Origin: Mycolicibacterium sp. P9-64 | GTDB lineage: Bacteria > Actinomycetota > Actinomycetes > Mycobacteriales > Mycobacteriaceae | Assembly: GCF_008329605.1 (NCBI RefSeq) | Contig: NZ_NPKO01000016.1 | Coordinates: forward strand, 1-64,000 | Length of the DNA: 64,000 bases | Direction: 5' to 3' | Shown: positions 1 through 8,792 of the stretch, piece by piece | Layout: each line of letters opens with the position of its first letter | Position numbering within the stretch: the stretch's first letter is position 1 | Program-made: the position numbers and the translations under genes | Notes under the pieces: model-generated | Told to the model about the DNA's origin: nothing | The model's database searches: none | The model's input: the letters and a program-made list of their open reading frames with translations, nothing else

Positions 1-236
1 GCCACCTCCGAGCCCAACCCACGACCCCGCTTGGCTGCCGGTACCCCGCGCGCCGCCTCCGCCGAACGGCGTTTCTCATCCAGCGTCGCCGTCACCCGGG
101 CCTGCGCTGCCGCGGCGGCCGACTTCAACCACTCCAACTCCGCGATGCGCTCCACCAGCGCGGACTCATCCGCATCCAGATCGACGACCACCGACTGCTC
201 GAACACATGTTTGATTCTACTCCGGCGGTCGGACAT
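1..236 (-). CDS. DUF222/13E12-type HNH endonuclease, N-terminal part (cut by window edge)
   Basis: Reading the minus strand from an ATG at 236 gives an open frame to base 1. It begins MSDRRSRIKHVFEQSVVVDL and continues with an acidic stretch, an alanine-rich helix (SAAAAAQARVTATLDEKRR), then KRGRGLGSEV. This matches the N-terminus of the large mycobacterial 13E12-repeat family, which has a DUF222 region followed by a C-terminal HNH nuclease domain; the HNH part would lie outside the window. An internal GTG at 206 is an alternative start. The product is presumably a DNA-binding or nuclease protein of unknown biological role. A complete, divergent member of the same family lies at 43119-44963. 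The family call is good for the visible 79 residues; whether the gene is intact cannot be seen. Confidence 0.7.
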   Translation of the reverse strand, partial: MSDRRSRIKHVFEQSVVVDLDADESALVERIAELEWLKSAAAAAQARVTATLDEKRRSAEAARGVPAAKRGRGLGSEV

Positions 237-239
237 GAG

Positions 240-982
240 CGAGGATTACCGGCAAGGCGCACCGACTTCCGTACGGAGACGTATTCAGAACCCAGCACTC
301 CACCGAGGAGTGCTGGCACGTCGCCCAAGCAGGACTCATCCTGCTCTCGGAGATCGGCTCCACCATGCACGGCGTTTCCAGCGGCGACACTGGCGACGAC
401 ATCGACCTGATGGGCATCTGCATCGAACCGCCCCTGGAAGTGTTGGGGCTCGGCGAATTCGAGCAGTACGAGTACCGCGACCGCAAGGTCAACGAGCGGT
501 CTCGCGAGGGCGACACCGATCTAGTGGTGTACGGACTGCGCAACTTGGTCCGCCTCGCTGCCGCTGGCAACCCCACCGTCATCATGCCGTTGTTCAGCCA
601 CCCGGAGAAGCACGTCAAGTACGTCAACGAGTTCGGCATGACGCTGCGAAGGGAGTTCCCCCGTTCCTGAGTCAGCAGGCAGGGCATCGGCTGGGACACC
701 AAAACCGGGTACCACGCCCTACGCCTGGCGATCCAGGGCAAGCAGCTGATGGACGATGCACACATCGTGCTACCGATGCGCGATGAAGATCGTGACTTCC
801 TACTCGACGTTCGCCACGGCCAGTACAGCCGTCAGTGGGTGATTGACGAAATCAACCGGCGCGCCGCGCTACTCAAGTCAGCGATCACCCAATCACGTCT
901 ACCCGAAAGGGCCGACCGCGCAGCAATCAGCGCGTGGATGGCCAACCTCCAGCGGGCGTGGTGGGCAGAGAACGACCTCTGA
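240..982 (+). pseudogene. Decayed RlaP/YcgL-type nucleotidyltransferase
   Basis: The pieces in two frames match a predicted nucleotidyltransferase of the DNA polymerase beta superfamily. From about 318 the frame reads HVAQAGLILLSEIGSTMHGV, then GDDIDLMGI, the usual GS...G..(S/D)DxD active-site block. It runs to a TGA at 668-670. Over 661-690 the next frame instead supplies the family's FLSQQAGHR segment. The first frame resumes with GWDTKTGYHALRLAIQGKQL and continues to the stop at 980-982, ending in a typical QRAWWAEN tail. The central segment that normally lies between the GHR block and the DTK block is missing, and no ATG/GTG start exists in frame after the stop at 237-239. I infer frameshift, internal deletion and loss of the 5' end. 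Function is probably lost. Confidence 0.65.
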
Positions 983-1050
983 CCGCCTGGTGGTGCCGTT
1001 CACCGGGTACCACGACCTGTCGGTACTCGATCCTGGGGTCGCGCCAAATG

Positions 1051-2088
1051 TCAGTCGATGCCTTGCAGCGCCTGCTGGCCGAACGAATTCATCTCCATCG
1101 AGCCGTCAGGAAGGATCAGCTCACCGCGCTCGAGGCGCGATCGCAGGTAGGCGAACGTCTGCGCGGTCTGAGCGAACAGGTGCTCCCCCGCGCGCAACCC
1201 CGGTCGGGCCGTCGCGTCGCCGGCGACGAACTGCGGCAAGGGCTTCACCTCGGTGTGGTAGTCAACGTTGAAGAAGAGCGGGAACGAGTACCGCTCCTCC
1301 TTCACCTTGCGAACCCGGTGGCTGGTCGCGACATACGCGCCATTGGTCCAAAGCTCCAGCAGGTCGCCGATGTTCACCACGAACGTGTCCGGGACCGGCG
1401 GCACGTCGACCCACTCGCCAGCCTCGTTCAGCACCTCGAGCCCGGGCGCGGTCGGCTTGAGCAGGGTGAAGCACTCATAGTCCGTGTGCGCCCCGATGCC
1501 AAGCACGTCCTCGGCCTCGGGGTTGTACGGGTAGTGCACCAGGCGAAGCTGACTCGGTGTCTTGGTGGCGTGCTTGGTGAAGGTGTCGGGATCCTCCCCC
1601 AGTGCGACCGCGAAGGCCCACAGGAGCTGATGTCCGAGATCCAGCACGGCCTGGTAGTACGCGGTTACCGCCTCCGCGAAGCCATCGACGTCGGGCCACA
1701 CGTTGGGTCCGAGCATCGGATTGCCCGCGACGTAGTCGGGGTCGTCGGCAGGCAAGTCGAGGGCGGTGTCGAACGCCTCCTTCAAGTCGGGCATGCCGGT
1801 CTCGACCCCCTCCTCCCCAACCGGCACGTACCCGCGATGGCACGTCGACAGCCCGATGTAGCTACGCATCTTCTCCTCCACCGGCAGCGCGAAGAACGTC
1901 TTCGTGGCGGCCAGCATGCGGTCGAACAGCGTCGAGTCGACGCCGGTGCCGCTGACGTAGAGGAAGCCGACCTCACGCGCCGCCTTCCCGATCTCGGCGG
2001 CCACCCGTTCGCGTTCGGCGCGGTCCGGCGACCGCAGCCCGCTGATGTCCACGATCGGAATCGATGTGAAAGGGGTTGTGCCTGTCAC
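1051..2088 (-). CDS. 2OG-Fe(II) oxygenase, isopenicillin N synthase-like
   Basis: Predicted 345-residue non-heme iron dioxygenase. The N-terminal DIOX_N-like part (IPIVDISGL) is followed by a double-stranded beta-helix core. The iron-binding facial triad is visible as GAHTDYE and the distal ATSHRV histidine, and the RYSFPLFF motif supplies the Arg-x-Ser that binds 2-oxoglutarate. The GTG start at 2088 was chosen because it overlaps the stop of the upstream gene (GTGA); an upstream ATG at 2124 would overlap that gene by 40 bases. This is the last gene of the ureide operon. Family members hydroxylate or desaturate small molecules; fungal xanthine dioxygenase shows that purine-type substrates are possible, but the substrate here is inferred only from context. 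Confidence 0.85.
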   Translation of the reverse strand: MTGTTPFTSIPIVDISGLRSPDRAERERVAAEIGKAAREVGFLYVSGTGVDSTLFDRMLAATKTFFALPVEEKMRSYIGLSTCHRGYVPVGEEGVETGMPDLKEAFDTALDLPADDPDYVAGNPMLGPNVWPDVDGFAEAVTAYYQAVLDLGHQLLWAFAVALGEDPDTFTKHATKTPSQLRLVHYPYNPEAEDVLGIGAHTDYECFTLLKPTAPGLEVLNEAGEWVDVPPVPDTFVVNIGDLLELWTNGAYVATSHRVRKVKEERYSFPLFFNVDYHTEVKPLPQFVAGDATARPGLRAGEHLFAQTAQTFAYLRSRLERGELILPDGSMEMNSFGQQALQGID

Positions 2089-2624
2089 AGTTCCACGTCT
2101 CCCTCGCTCTGCACTACAGTCCACCGCACGCCATTGACACGGACTTCATCGCCAGACGTCTCGGGCGCCAGCGCCTCCCACTCGGTGCCGCCAACGTCGG
2201 CCAGCGCTACTGCCGTCGCCGACGCCCAGCCGAACACCGCACCCACCCGGATCAACAGCGCGTCTCTCGCGTCCGCTGACCGCAGCGTCAGCGCCCAGCG
2301 CGGGGACGCAGCGCCGTCATCACGTACCCAGTGCTCGACGTAGTCGGCGTGCACACCCGTCTCCACCAGAACGTCGCCATCCCAATGCATCACGCCCGCA
2401 TCGGGGAACGGTCCAGGTGGCTCGAGATCGACCATGCGGTGCCACTCGAAGACGTCATCACGCTGGTGCAGCCGACCGCCGAAACCGCGTGAGTCGACGT
2501 AGGCGGCGTCCGCCTGCAGCCAGCGGACGTCACCGCCGACCACCCGCGACCCGTCCTCCTCGATCAGCAACGTACGTCGCCACAGACCGGCACACTCGGA
2601 CAACCAGACCTTTCGGGGCGTCAC
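2085..2624 (-). CDS. Conserved protein of unknown function in ureide operon
   Basis: 179-residue cytosolic protein without signal peptide or membrane segment. It starts with GTG inside the allantoicase stop (GTGA at 2621-2624) and its own stop overlaps the next start, so it is translationally coupled on both sides. The sequence has alternating hydrophobic strands with Trp and Gly (RRTLLIEEDGS, ADAAYVDSRGFGGRL, FEWHRMVDLEPPGPFPDAG, DYVEHWVR), which suggests a beta-barrel of lipocalin or heme-binding-like shape. I do not recognise a named family. Tight placement between allantoicase and the dioxygenase implies a role in the same pathway, such as binding or isomerising an intermediate; that is inference. 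Confidence 0.75.
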   Translation of the reverse strand: MTPRKVWLSECAGLWRRTLLIEEDGSRVVGGDVRWLQADAAYVDSRGFGGRLHQRDDVFEWHRMVDLEPPGPFPDAGVMHWDGDVLVETGVHADYVEHWVRDDGAASPRWALTLRSADARDALLIRVGAVFGWASATAVALADVGGTEWEALAPETSGDEVRVNGVRWTVVQSEGDVEL

Positions 2625-3640
2625 GAGGACTCCTCCCAGCGCGCACGCAGTGTCCGCATTCCGTCGGCGGTCGGTGTGCCGAAGGCGCGCACTCGTGCAA
2701 TGCCACCGTCCGGATAGGCCTGCACTCGCACCGCGGTGACATCGGTGGCATGCACGGTGTACACCTGCCGGGCATCGGCGGCGAGTCGCGTTCTCCGCAG
2801 CACCGGCACGTCGAATTCGACGAGGGCCCAACCGCGCTCGTCGTCACGTGCACACCTGCTTCCCATCACCGACACCTCGAGGGTGGCGTTGAACACGAAA
2901 TACGACGTGTCGATCTCGATCCTGTGCAGATCGGCGGCCGCCGCGAACGAGATCAGCACCGCATCGTGACTGTCGGGGGCGACATCGCGCCGCCGCCGGG
3001 TCTCCCAACCGTCGCCCATGTTGCGGGGCCGGTCCGGTGCGGTCAGTGCCGACGCGTTCGAGTAGAAGTCGTCGCTCGACCACTCGACCCGGCCGCCCTG
3101 CTCGACACCGGATACTTCGACCGCCATGTCAGCCCACGAGCACGGGTCTGGGATGACGTCCCCGTACACCCGCAACCGTGCCACGCCACCGTCGGATGCC
3201 AGCGCCAGGCGCACGTGGGTGTATCGACGTTGGTCGCCGACCTCGAAGACGTTGTGCGAATCAGGTTTCAGTGTCGTTGATTCGACGACCGTGCGCCACG
3301 GGACTGCCGGATCGGTGGAATCGTCGAGCAGTCCGAGCACGCACGCATCGATCCGGCAGCCGGTCGGGTGGTTGCCGGTGAAGGACCGGGTGTCGACGTC
3401 GACGGCGCGTAGCCTGCCCGGCGTACCGAGCCGAACGATCGCCCAATCCCCCTCCGGCCCAGCGTGTCTGCGGGTCTCCCAGCCATCGACGACCTCGCCC
3501 CGTTGGTCGTAGGTTCCAGGCACGAACACCGGTTCGGCCGGGTCGACGAGGCGTTCCTTGAAACCGAACGACTCGTCGCTGGCGGCCAGCACGCTGCCGC
3601 CCAGTGACCGGGATGCGAGATCCACGTCGAACTTGTTCAC
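2621..3640 (-). CDS. alc: Allantoicase
   Basis: 339-residue allantoicase, which hydrolyses allantoate to ureidoglycolate and urea. Two repeated beta-sandwich halves are visible. The first half shows DGWETRRHAGPEGDWAIVRL, DTRSFTGNHPTGC and YTHVRL. The second half repeats the pattern as MGDGWETRRRRD, DTSYFVFNA and VRVQAYPDGGIARVRAFG. Length matches the family (about 330-350). The GTG at 3640 overlaps the stop of the racemase gene (3637-3639); another GTG nine bases upstream is possible. Located directly downstream of allantoinase and racemase, it completes conversion of allantoin to ureidoglycolate. No ureidoglycolate lyase gene is evident in the window. Confidence 0.93.
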   Translation of the reverse strand: MNKFDVDLASRSLGGSVLAASDESFGFKERLVDPAEPVFVPGTYDQRGEVVDGWETRRHAGPEGDWAIVRLGTPGRLRAVDVDTRSFTGNHPTGCRIDACVLGLLDDSTDPAVPWRTVVESTTLKPDSHNVFEVGDQRRYTHVRLALASDGGVARLRVYGDVIPDPCSWADMAVEVSGVEQGGRVEWSSDDFYSNASALTAPDRPRNMGDGWETRRRRDVAPDSHDAVLISFAAAADLHRIEIDTSYFVFNATLEVSVMGSRCARDDERGWALVEFDVPVLRRTRLAADARQVYTVHATDVTAVRVQAYPDGGIARVRAFGTPTADGMRTLRARWEESS

Positions 3641-4389
3641 GAGGTCAACCCAAGCGCAGTGGAGATCGGCCAGTGCGTACGCGGGTTCGGCGGTCCCTCG
3701 GCCAGCGCCCCGACCTTGCTGGTGCTCAATCCAAGACCGACCAGCGCCTGGGCAAGCGCCACCGCCGCGGCGACGCCGTCCACCGCGGGCACGCCGAGTT
3801 TCGTCGAGATCGTCTCGGTCACACCGGCCATACCCGCACAGCCGAGGCAGATCACGTCGGCGCCGTCCTCGGCGATGGCCCGCGCCGCCTCGTCGACGAT
3901 GGCCCGCACGGCTCCCGCGGGATCGGTGTCGACCTCCGCGGTACCAAGGCCGCAGGCGCGGACCGAAGCGCAATGTGCCGCCAGTCCGGCCAGCGCCAAC
4001 CGATCCTCGATCGCCGGGATGGATCGCGCCAGCGTGGTGACCACACTGAACCGCCGCCCGATCAGATGCGCGACGTGAGCGGCACACTCGGCGATGTCCA
4101 GAACGGGCACCGACAGCATCTCCTGGAGGGCGTCCTTGCCGGGCTCCCCGAACCCGGCGAGGATCACGGCGTCGACGTCGAACTCACCAGCAGCGAGCAT
4201 TGTCGCGACGACGTCCATCACACCGACCGCCGACAGATAGCTCTCCGCGGCGGAATCAATGGCTGTCGCGCCGAATCGTGGTCGTGCTGAGACGATCTCG
4301 GTGTTCGGGGCGGCTGCCGCCCTGGCCGCCGCGGCGATCTCGGCCGTCATCGATTCCGACGTGTTCGGATTGAGTATCAGGATCTTCAT
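3637..4389 (-). CDS. Asp/Glu/hydantoin racemase family protein (probable allantoin racemase)
   Basis: 250-residue member of the Asp/Glu racemase superfamily, HyuE/allantoin-racemase branch. The start MKILILNPNTSESMT carries the characteristic NPNTS block. Two cysteines expected at the active site are seen in DIAECAAHVAH and ICLGCAGMAG. Family enzymes interconvert enantiomers of 5-substituted hydantoins, including allantoin, so that stereospecific hydrolases can use both. The ATG overlaps the allantoinase stop (ATGA) and the stop overlaps the allantoicase GTG. Placement between allantoinase and allantoicase strongly favours allantoin as substrate. Confidence 0.88.
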   Translation of the reverse strand: MKILILNPNTSESMTAEIAAAARAAAAPNTEIVSARPRFGATAIDSAAESYLSAVGVMDVVATMLAAGEFDVDAVILAGFGEPGKDALQEMLSVPVLDIAECAAHVAHLIGRRFSVVTTLARSIPAIEDRLALAGLAAHCASVRACGLGTAEVDTDPAGAVRAIVDEAARAIAEDGADVICLGCAGMAGVTETISTKLGVPAVDGVAAAVALAQALVGLGLSTSKVGALAEGPPNPRTHWPISTALGLTS

Positions 4390-5690
4390 GCCGGCTGCCG
4401 CATCCGTTCGCCATCGAAGACGCGGCGGCCGCGGACCCAAGTCTGCAACACTCGGCCGCGCAGCGTGACACCCTCGTAAGGGGTGATGCCGTGGCGGTGG
4501 GCCAGCGCGTCGCCGCGCACGGTGTGCTCGGCGTCGAGATCGAAGGTGCAGAGATCGGCCCGCATGCCGACCGCGATCCGGCCGCGATCGGTGAAACCGG
4601 CCAGTATCGCGGGCCGCTCGGCCATCCAGCGGGAGAGCTCTGGCAGGCCGAAGCCGAGGGGCTGGGCCTGCGTCCACACCGCCGACGGACCGAGCTGCAA
4701 CGAGCTGATGCCGCCGAACGCCGCGCCGAAGTCACCGCCCGCCTTCATTTCTGGCGTGCACGGTGAGTGGTCGGACACCACCATGTCGAGGGTTCCTCGC
4801 CGCAGCCCGTCCCACAGCAGACGCCGGTTCTCCTCCCCGCGGATCGGTGGGCATGCCGCGTACTCGGTGCCTCCGTCGGGGATGCGCTCGGCGGCGAAGG
4901 TCAGGTAGTGCGGGCAAGTTTCGGCCGTGACCGCTACCGTCGCCCGTTTGGCTTCCGCGATCAGCGGCAGCACCCGCGCCGACGACACGTGCACGACGTG
5001 CATCCTGGCATCGGTCTCCTTCGCCGTGTCCAGCACGAGGGCCACGGCGCGCTCCTCCGCGGTGTCGGGCCGTGACGCTAGGAACGATGAATAGCGCCGC
5101 CCACTCGGCCTCGGACTGTCGACGACGTCGCCGTGCTGTTCGGCGTGCACCAGCAGCACGGCGCCGAGACGCGCGACGTGCGCTGCGGCCCTGCGAAATT
5201 CGTCGCTCGACAGGTGCGGGAAGTTCGGGTTGCCCGAGTCGGTGAGGAAGCACTTGAAGCCGCGGACGCCAGCCGCGGCCAACCCATCGAGGTCGTCGAC
5301 GTTGGCGGGCACGATCCCAGCCCAGAACTCCACCGGGACTGAGCACTTGCCCAGTGCCGCAGCCCTCTTCACCTCGAGCGCGTCAACGGTGGTGGTGACG
5401 GGGTCACTGTCCAGCGGCATGTCCACCAGGGTGGTGATGCCGCCTGCGGCGGCGGCCGCCGTCGCACTGGTGAATCCTTCCCAGTCGGTTCCCGGTGCGT
5501 TGACGTGGACGTGGGTGTCGACGAAACCCGGCAGCAGTACCGCCGACCGTGGCACGCGCACCTCGTCACGCGCCACGAAGTCCGCATCGACGGGTCCGAC
5601 CGCGGCGATCACGCCGTCGAACACACCGACTGCCGCAGAACGTATCCCGCCATCCACCAGGGCACGTTCGGCACGCAGCACGACATCCAT
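4386..5690 (-). CDS. allB: Allantoinase
   Basis: 434-residue amidohydrolase of the dihydroorotase/allantoinase/hydantoinase group; it opens the allantoin ring to allantoate. The metal-binding DTHVHVN motif lies near residue 60, the carbamylated-lysine region is GFKCFLTDSG, later metal ligands lie in HAEQHGD and VVHVSS, and the catalytic Asp is in SDHSPC. The ATG at 5690 is preceded by an in-frame TTG that is less likely. Sequence alone cannot exclude hydantoinase or dihydropyrimidinase, but the adjacent allantoicase makes allantoinase the best call. The stop overlaps the racemase start by four bases. Confidence 0.92.
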   Translation of the reverse strand: MDVVLRAERALVDGGIRSAAVGVFDGVIAAVGPVDADFVARDEVRVPRSAVLLPGFVDTHVHVNAPGTDWEGFTSATAAAAAGGITTLVDMPLDSDPVTTTVDALEVKRAAALGKCSVPVEFWAGIVPANVDDLDGLAAAGVRGFKCFLTDSGNPNFPHLSSDEFRRAAAHVARLGAVLLVHAEQHGDVVDSPRPSGRRYSSFLASRPDTAEERAVALVLDTAKETDARMHVVHVSSARVLPLIAEAKRATVAVTAETCPHYLTFAAERIPDGGTEYAACPPIRGEENRRLLWDGLRRGTLDMVVSDHSPCTPEMKAGGDFGAAFGGISSLQLGPSAVWTQAQPLGFGLPELSRWMAERPAILAGFTDRGRIAVGMRADLCTFDLDAEHTVRGDALAHRHGITPYEGVTLRGRVLQTWVRGRRVFDGERMRQPA

Positions 5691-5706
5691 CAAGGCGGCA
5701 CGTCCG

Positions 5707-6552
5707 TCACGGGGCGTCCTCCCGGTCGACGGGTCCGAACCTGTCGTGGAAGTGCTTGGTCAGTTCGGGCCACACGTGCGGGTCGTGGCCCGGGATCAGC
5801 TGGTAGCCCTTGTCGGCAGCGAGCCGCTTCAGCTTGCGGATCGGTTCCACGGTCTCCTCGGGCGCCACCCCGATGTAACCGCCGATCGCCAACTCGTGCT
5901 CGATGTTCTCGGTCAAGTCCGCGGCGTCGAATGCGAAGACGAACCCGTCACCGCCCACCGACTCGTCGAGTTCGACCACGAAGCTCTGGTGACCAGGAGT
6001 GTGGCCATAGGTCGGTATCGCGGTGATCCCCGGTGCGATCTCGGCCTCGCCGTCGGCCAACTGCCAGTCGATGCTCGGATCGTCGAAGTCGACCCGAACG
6101 ATCGCGTTCTTCTCTGGTTCGGGGTGATTCGACAGCCCGTACTCCAGCTCGCGGCGCTGGGCGTGCACCGGAACCTTGCCAGCGAAGAGCTTCAGGCCGC
6201 CTGCGTGGTCGTGGTGCAGGTGGCTGACGGCGACCACGTGGATGTCGTCGACGTCGATGCCGATGTCGTGCAGCGACTCCTCGATGGGTTCCCCTGGCCC
6301 CGGCAGAACGGGGATGTACTCGACGGTCGGAAAGAACCGTCGGTACAGCGCGGGATCGCGGATGAGTGCGGTGTTGAACCCGGTGTCGAGCAACACCCAA
6401 CCACCGTCGGTCTGGAGCAGCACACCGGGTACGGGCTCGCGCATTCGTAGTTCAGGTGCTGCGCCGTAGACCGAAACCGACTTCGGCAGCTCCTCCCAGC
6501 CGAGGGTGAGCAGGACGATCCGGCGAACCTTGCCGTTGCGAACGAGGGTCAT
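5707..6552 (-). CDS. MBL-fold metallo-hydrolase (AHL lactonase-like)
   Basis: 281-residue metallo-beta-lactamase fold protein. The dinuclear zinc motif is SHLHHDHAGG, with further ligands in YGHTPGHQS and DAADL, and a terminal GHDPHVW histidine. Overall layout resembles the N-acyl homoserine lactonase branch (AiiA/AttM). It lies 13 bases upstream of allantoinase and three bases after the binding-protein gene, inside the ureide operon. Lactonase homologues also act on non-signal cyclic esters and amides, so ring opening of an intermediate or detoxification is more plausible here than quorum quenching. Substrate is not determined by the sequence. Confidence 0.88.
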   Translation of the reverse strand: MTLVRNGKVRRIVLLTLGWEELPKSVSVYGAAPELRMREPVPGVLLQTDGGWVLLDTGFNTALIRDPALYRRFFPTVEYIPVLPGPGEPIEESLHDIGIDVDDIHVVAVSHLHHDHAGGLKLFAGKVPVHAQRRELEYGLSNHPEPEKNAIVRVDFDDPSIDWQLADGEAEIAPGITAIPTYGHTPGHQSFVVELDESVGGDGFVFAFDAADLTENIEHELAIGGYIGVAPEETVEPIRKLKRLAADKGYQLIPGHDPHVWPELTKHFHDRFGPVDREDAP

Positions 6553-6555
6553 GCA

Positions 6556-8136
6556 TCACCCTACCGACAGTGCGGCGATCCGAAGCGAGTTCGGGTTCGA
6601 CACCGCGTGGGCCTGCTCGACCCCCTTCAACCAGGGTTGAGCGACCACGAAGTCGTCGATGTCGGCCACGTTGAGCCAGCAGCCCGTCTCCTCGGCTGCC
6701 GCACCAGCGTCGGAGTACGGCGGCAGTGTCCCAGTCGGCAGCCCTTGCTGCAGTGCGGCGGTCACCTTGGGCGACGAGCAGCCGAGGTAGTTGATGCCGC
6801 CATCCTTGTCCCACGAGATGTGGCCCCACGTGTACGGCGACGGAGCGTCCGGCCACACGGTGTTGGCCATGATCTCCGGCGCCGCCTGCATGTCGGTTCC
6901 GATCCAGCCATAGATCTCGGAGGTCGGGTAGCCCTGCACCTTCGCCGTGATTCCGGCGGCCGCGAGCTGCGTCTGAACGAGGTTTCCGATCAGTTGCATG
7001 TCGGGGTTGCTGGTGTCGTAGCCGATCGTGATCGTCTTCTGGTCGGCGGGCAGAGCGGAGGCGATCTTCGATAGCGCCGAAGGATCGTGCTTCAGATTCT
7101 GCTTTCCGTACTCCGCGGCGAGCACGTAGGGCGGGTACATCTGCTCACCGACCTTGCCGCGGCCGAAGAAGGTCTGCTTGACCAGTTGATCGACGTCGAT
7201 GGCGTCGATCGTGGCGGTCCTGGTGGCCTGGTCCTTCATGATGCCCTTGTTGGGGTTGACGTAGAGGAAGGCCGCCATCATCGTCGGCAACGAATAGTGC
7301 GAGTACTTCGGGTTGTTCAGGTACTGCTCAACGGCCGACGACGGCAGGTCGTGTAGCACCGCGGCGATCTGACCGTTGTTGAACTGCAACTGCTGAGCCG
7401 ACGTGTCGGTGATGACGGGCATCTCGACCTTCTCGAAATACGGCTTGGGGCCCCAGTATTCGGGGAATGACGCCATCGCGTACTTCGATCCGACCTCCGC
7501 GTCGGTCAGCGTGTACGGGCCGGTGCCCAAATCGTGCGTGGTCAGATAGTTCTGGGCGAAGTCCGACCCGCCGTTCTTCTGCAGCCCGGTCGGGCTCATC
7601 ATCCGCGGGCCGTACGGCGACGCGAGATAGTCGAGGAACTCCGAGTTCGGGTTCTTCAACGTGATCGTGACGCCGTAATCGCCCTGTGTGGTGATCGAAT
7701 CGATGTCCTTGACCATGTAGGCAGGACCCCCGGCGACGGCCAGCCGACGATCGAACGACGCCTTGATCGCATCCGACTTGAACGGGGTCCCGTCGTGGAA
7801 CTTCACCCCTTCGCGCAGCTTGAGCGTGAAGACCTTGTTGTCGGGTGACGCGGTCCACTCGGTGGCCAGCAGCGGCTCCAACTCGGCCTTGGCCTGGCCG
7901 CCCTTGAATTGCAGCAGGCCTTCGTAGAGGTTGGTCGTGAGCAGCAGCCCCTGTCCCGCGTAGTACACGTCGGGGTCCGGCGGCTGGCCGGGGTCCTGCA
8001 GGAACGACAGATGAAGCACCTTGTCGGTGGGTGCCGCGTTCGGTGTGCTGCTCCCCGAATCCGAACCGCCACAGGCCGATAGCGTCAGCACCGCGACGGC
8101 GATCGCGGCGGCGATCGCCAGTAGTCGTTTTCTCAT
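6556..8136 (-). CDS. ABC transporter substrate-binding lipoprotein, family 5 (oligopeptide/dipeptide type)
   Basis: 526-residue secreted lipoprotein. The N-terminus MRKRLLAIAAAIAVAVLTLS leads into a lipobox ending ACGGSDSGSS. The mature part has the SBP_bac_5 layout: YEGLLQF, LREGVKFHDGTPFKSDAIK, GTGPYTL and a C-terminal NPNSLRIAAL. The ATG overlaps the cysteine-hydrolase stop (ATGA) and is preceded by GAAGGAGC. It should capture the substrate for the two permeases and fused ATPase encoded upstream in the operon. Family 5 proteins bind peptides, opines, nickel and other solutes; operon context points to a ureide or a precursor. Confidence 0.92.
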   Translation of the reverse strand: MRKRLLAIAAAIAVAVLTLSACGGSDSGSSTPNAAPTDKVLHLSFLQDPGQPPDPDVYYAGQGLLLTTNLYEGLLQFKGGQAKAELEPLLATEWTASPDNKVFTLKLREGVKFHDGTPFKSDAIKASFDRRLAVAGGPAYMVKDIDSITTQGDYGVTITLKNPNSEFLDYLASPYGPRMMSPTGLQKNGGSDFAQNYLTTHDLGTGPYTLTDAEVGSKYAMASFPEYWGPKPYFEKVEMPVITDTSAQQLQFNNGQIAAVLHDLPSSAVEQYLNNPKYSHYSLPTMMAAFLYVNPNKGIMKDQATRTATIDAIDVDQLVKQTFFGRGKVGEQMYPPYVLAAEYGKQNLKHDPSALSKIASALPADQKTITIGYDTSNPDMQLIGNLVQTQLAAAGITAKVQGYPTSEIYGWIGTDMQAAPEIMANTVWPDAPSPYTWGHISWDKDGGINYLGCSSPKVTAALQQGLPTGTLPPYSDAGAAAEETGCWLNVADIDDFVVAQPWLKGVEQAHAVSNPNSLRIAALSVG

Positions 8137-8792
8137 CGTGATGCTCCTTCGAGGGCGGGTTGTTCCAACTCGGCTTCGGAGCCGCTTAGGCGGCGACATT
8201 CGGCAAATGCGGCGAGGATCTCCTCGGTGGTGCGCATGGCGCCGGTCTGCAGGTACTCCATGGCGGCCAGGGCCGCATCGTGCAGGTACTGCGACGAGCC
8301 GCCGACACAGTCGGTGACCACGCGCACGTAGTAGTCGCGCTGATGCGCGTCGGCAAACGTGTAGTGCACGCACACGTCCGTCAAACCACCGATCAGGATC
8401 AAGGTCGACGCCTGAAGGCCGCGCAACACGATCTCGAAATCCGTTCCGATGAAACCGGAGTAGCGCCGCTTGACGATGTGCACTTCGCCTGGCTCCGGCA
8501 GCAGCTCCGGATGCAGATCGGTGCCCTTGCGCCCCTCCACGCAGTGCACGCCCTCGGTGCCGTCGAGTTCACGACCGAAGTCGATGCCGCTGGGCCGGTG
8601 CACCTCCTGGAAGAACACCACCGGCACACCCGCGGTCCTGGCAGCGGCCAGGAGACGTCGTGCTCTGGCGATGCGGTCGGCGTACCCGGGCATGTGCGCG
8701 ATGCCGACCTCCTCAGCAGGCATGTCGCCGCTCTCCTGCATGTCGACGACCACGAGTACCGGGTTGCCCACGATGAGTGGCTGTTTTGGCAC
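8133..8792 (-). CDS. Isochorismatase-like cysteine hydrolase (amidase)
   Basis: 219-residue cysteine hydrolase. The triad is visible: Asp in VLVVVDMQESG, Lys in VKRRYSGF, Cys in GLTDVCVHYT, with the usual cis-peptide GGLTDVC turn. Relatives include N-carbamoylsarcosine amidase and ureidoacrylate amidohydrolase, which release ammonia and CO2 from carbamoyl compounds. The GTG at 8792 follows an AGGAGG that lies in the last codons of the permease gene. Its position in a ureide operon suggests removal of an N-carbamoyl or amide group from a pathway intermediate; the exact reaction is inferred. Confidence 0.88.
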   Translation of the reverse strand: MPKQPLIVGNPVLVVVDMQESGDMPAEEVGIAHMPGYADRIARARRLLAAARTAGVPVVFFQEVHRPSGIDFGRELDGTEGVHCVEGRKGTDLHPELLPEPGEVHIVKRRYSGFIGTDFEIVLRGLQASTLILIGGLTDVCVHYTFADAHQRDYYVRVVTDCVGGSSQYLHDAALAAMEYLQTGAMRTTEEILAAFAECRRLSGSEAELEQPALEGASR

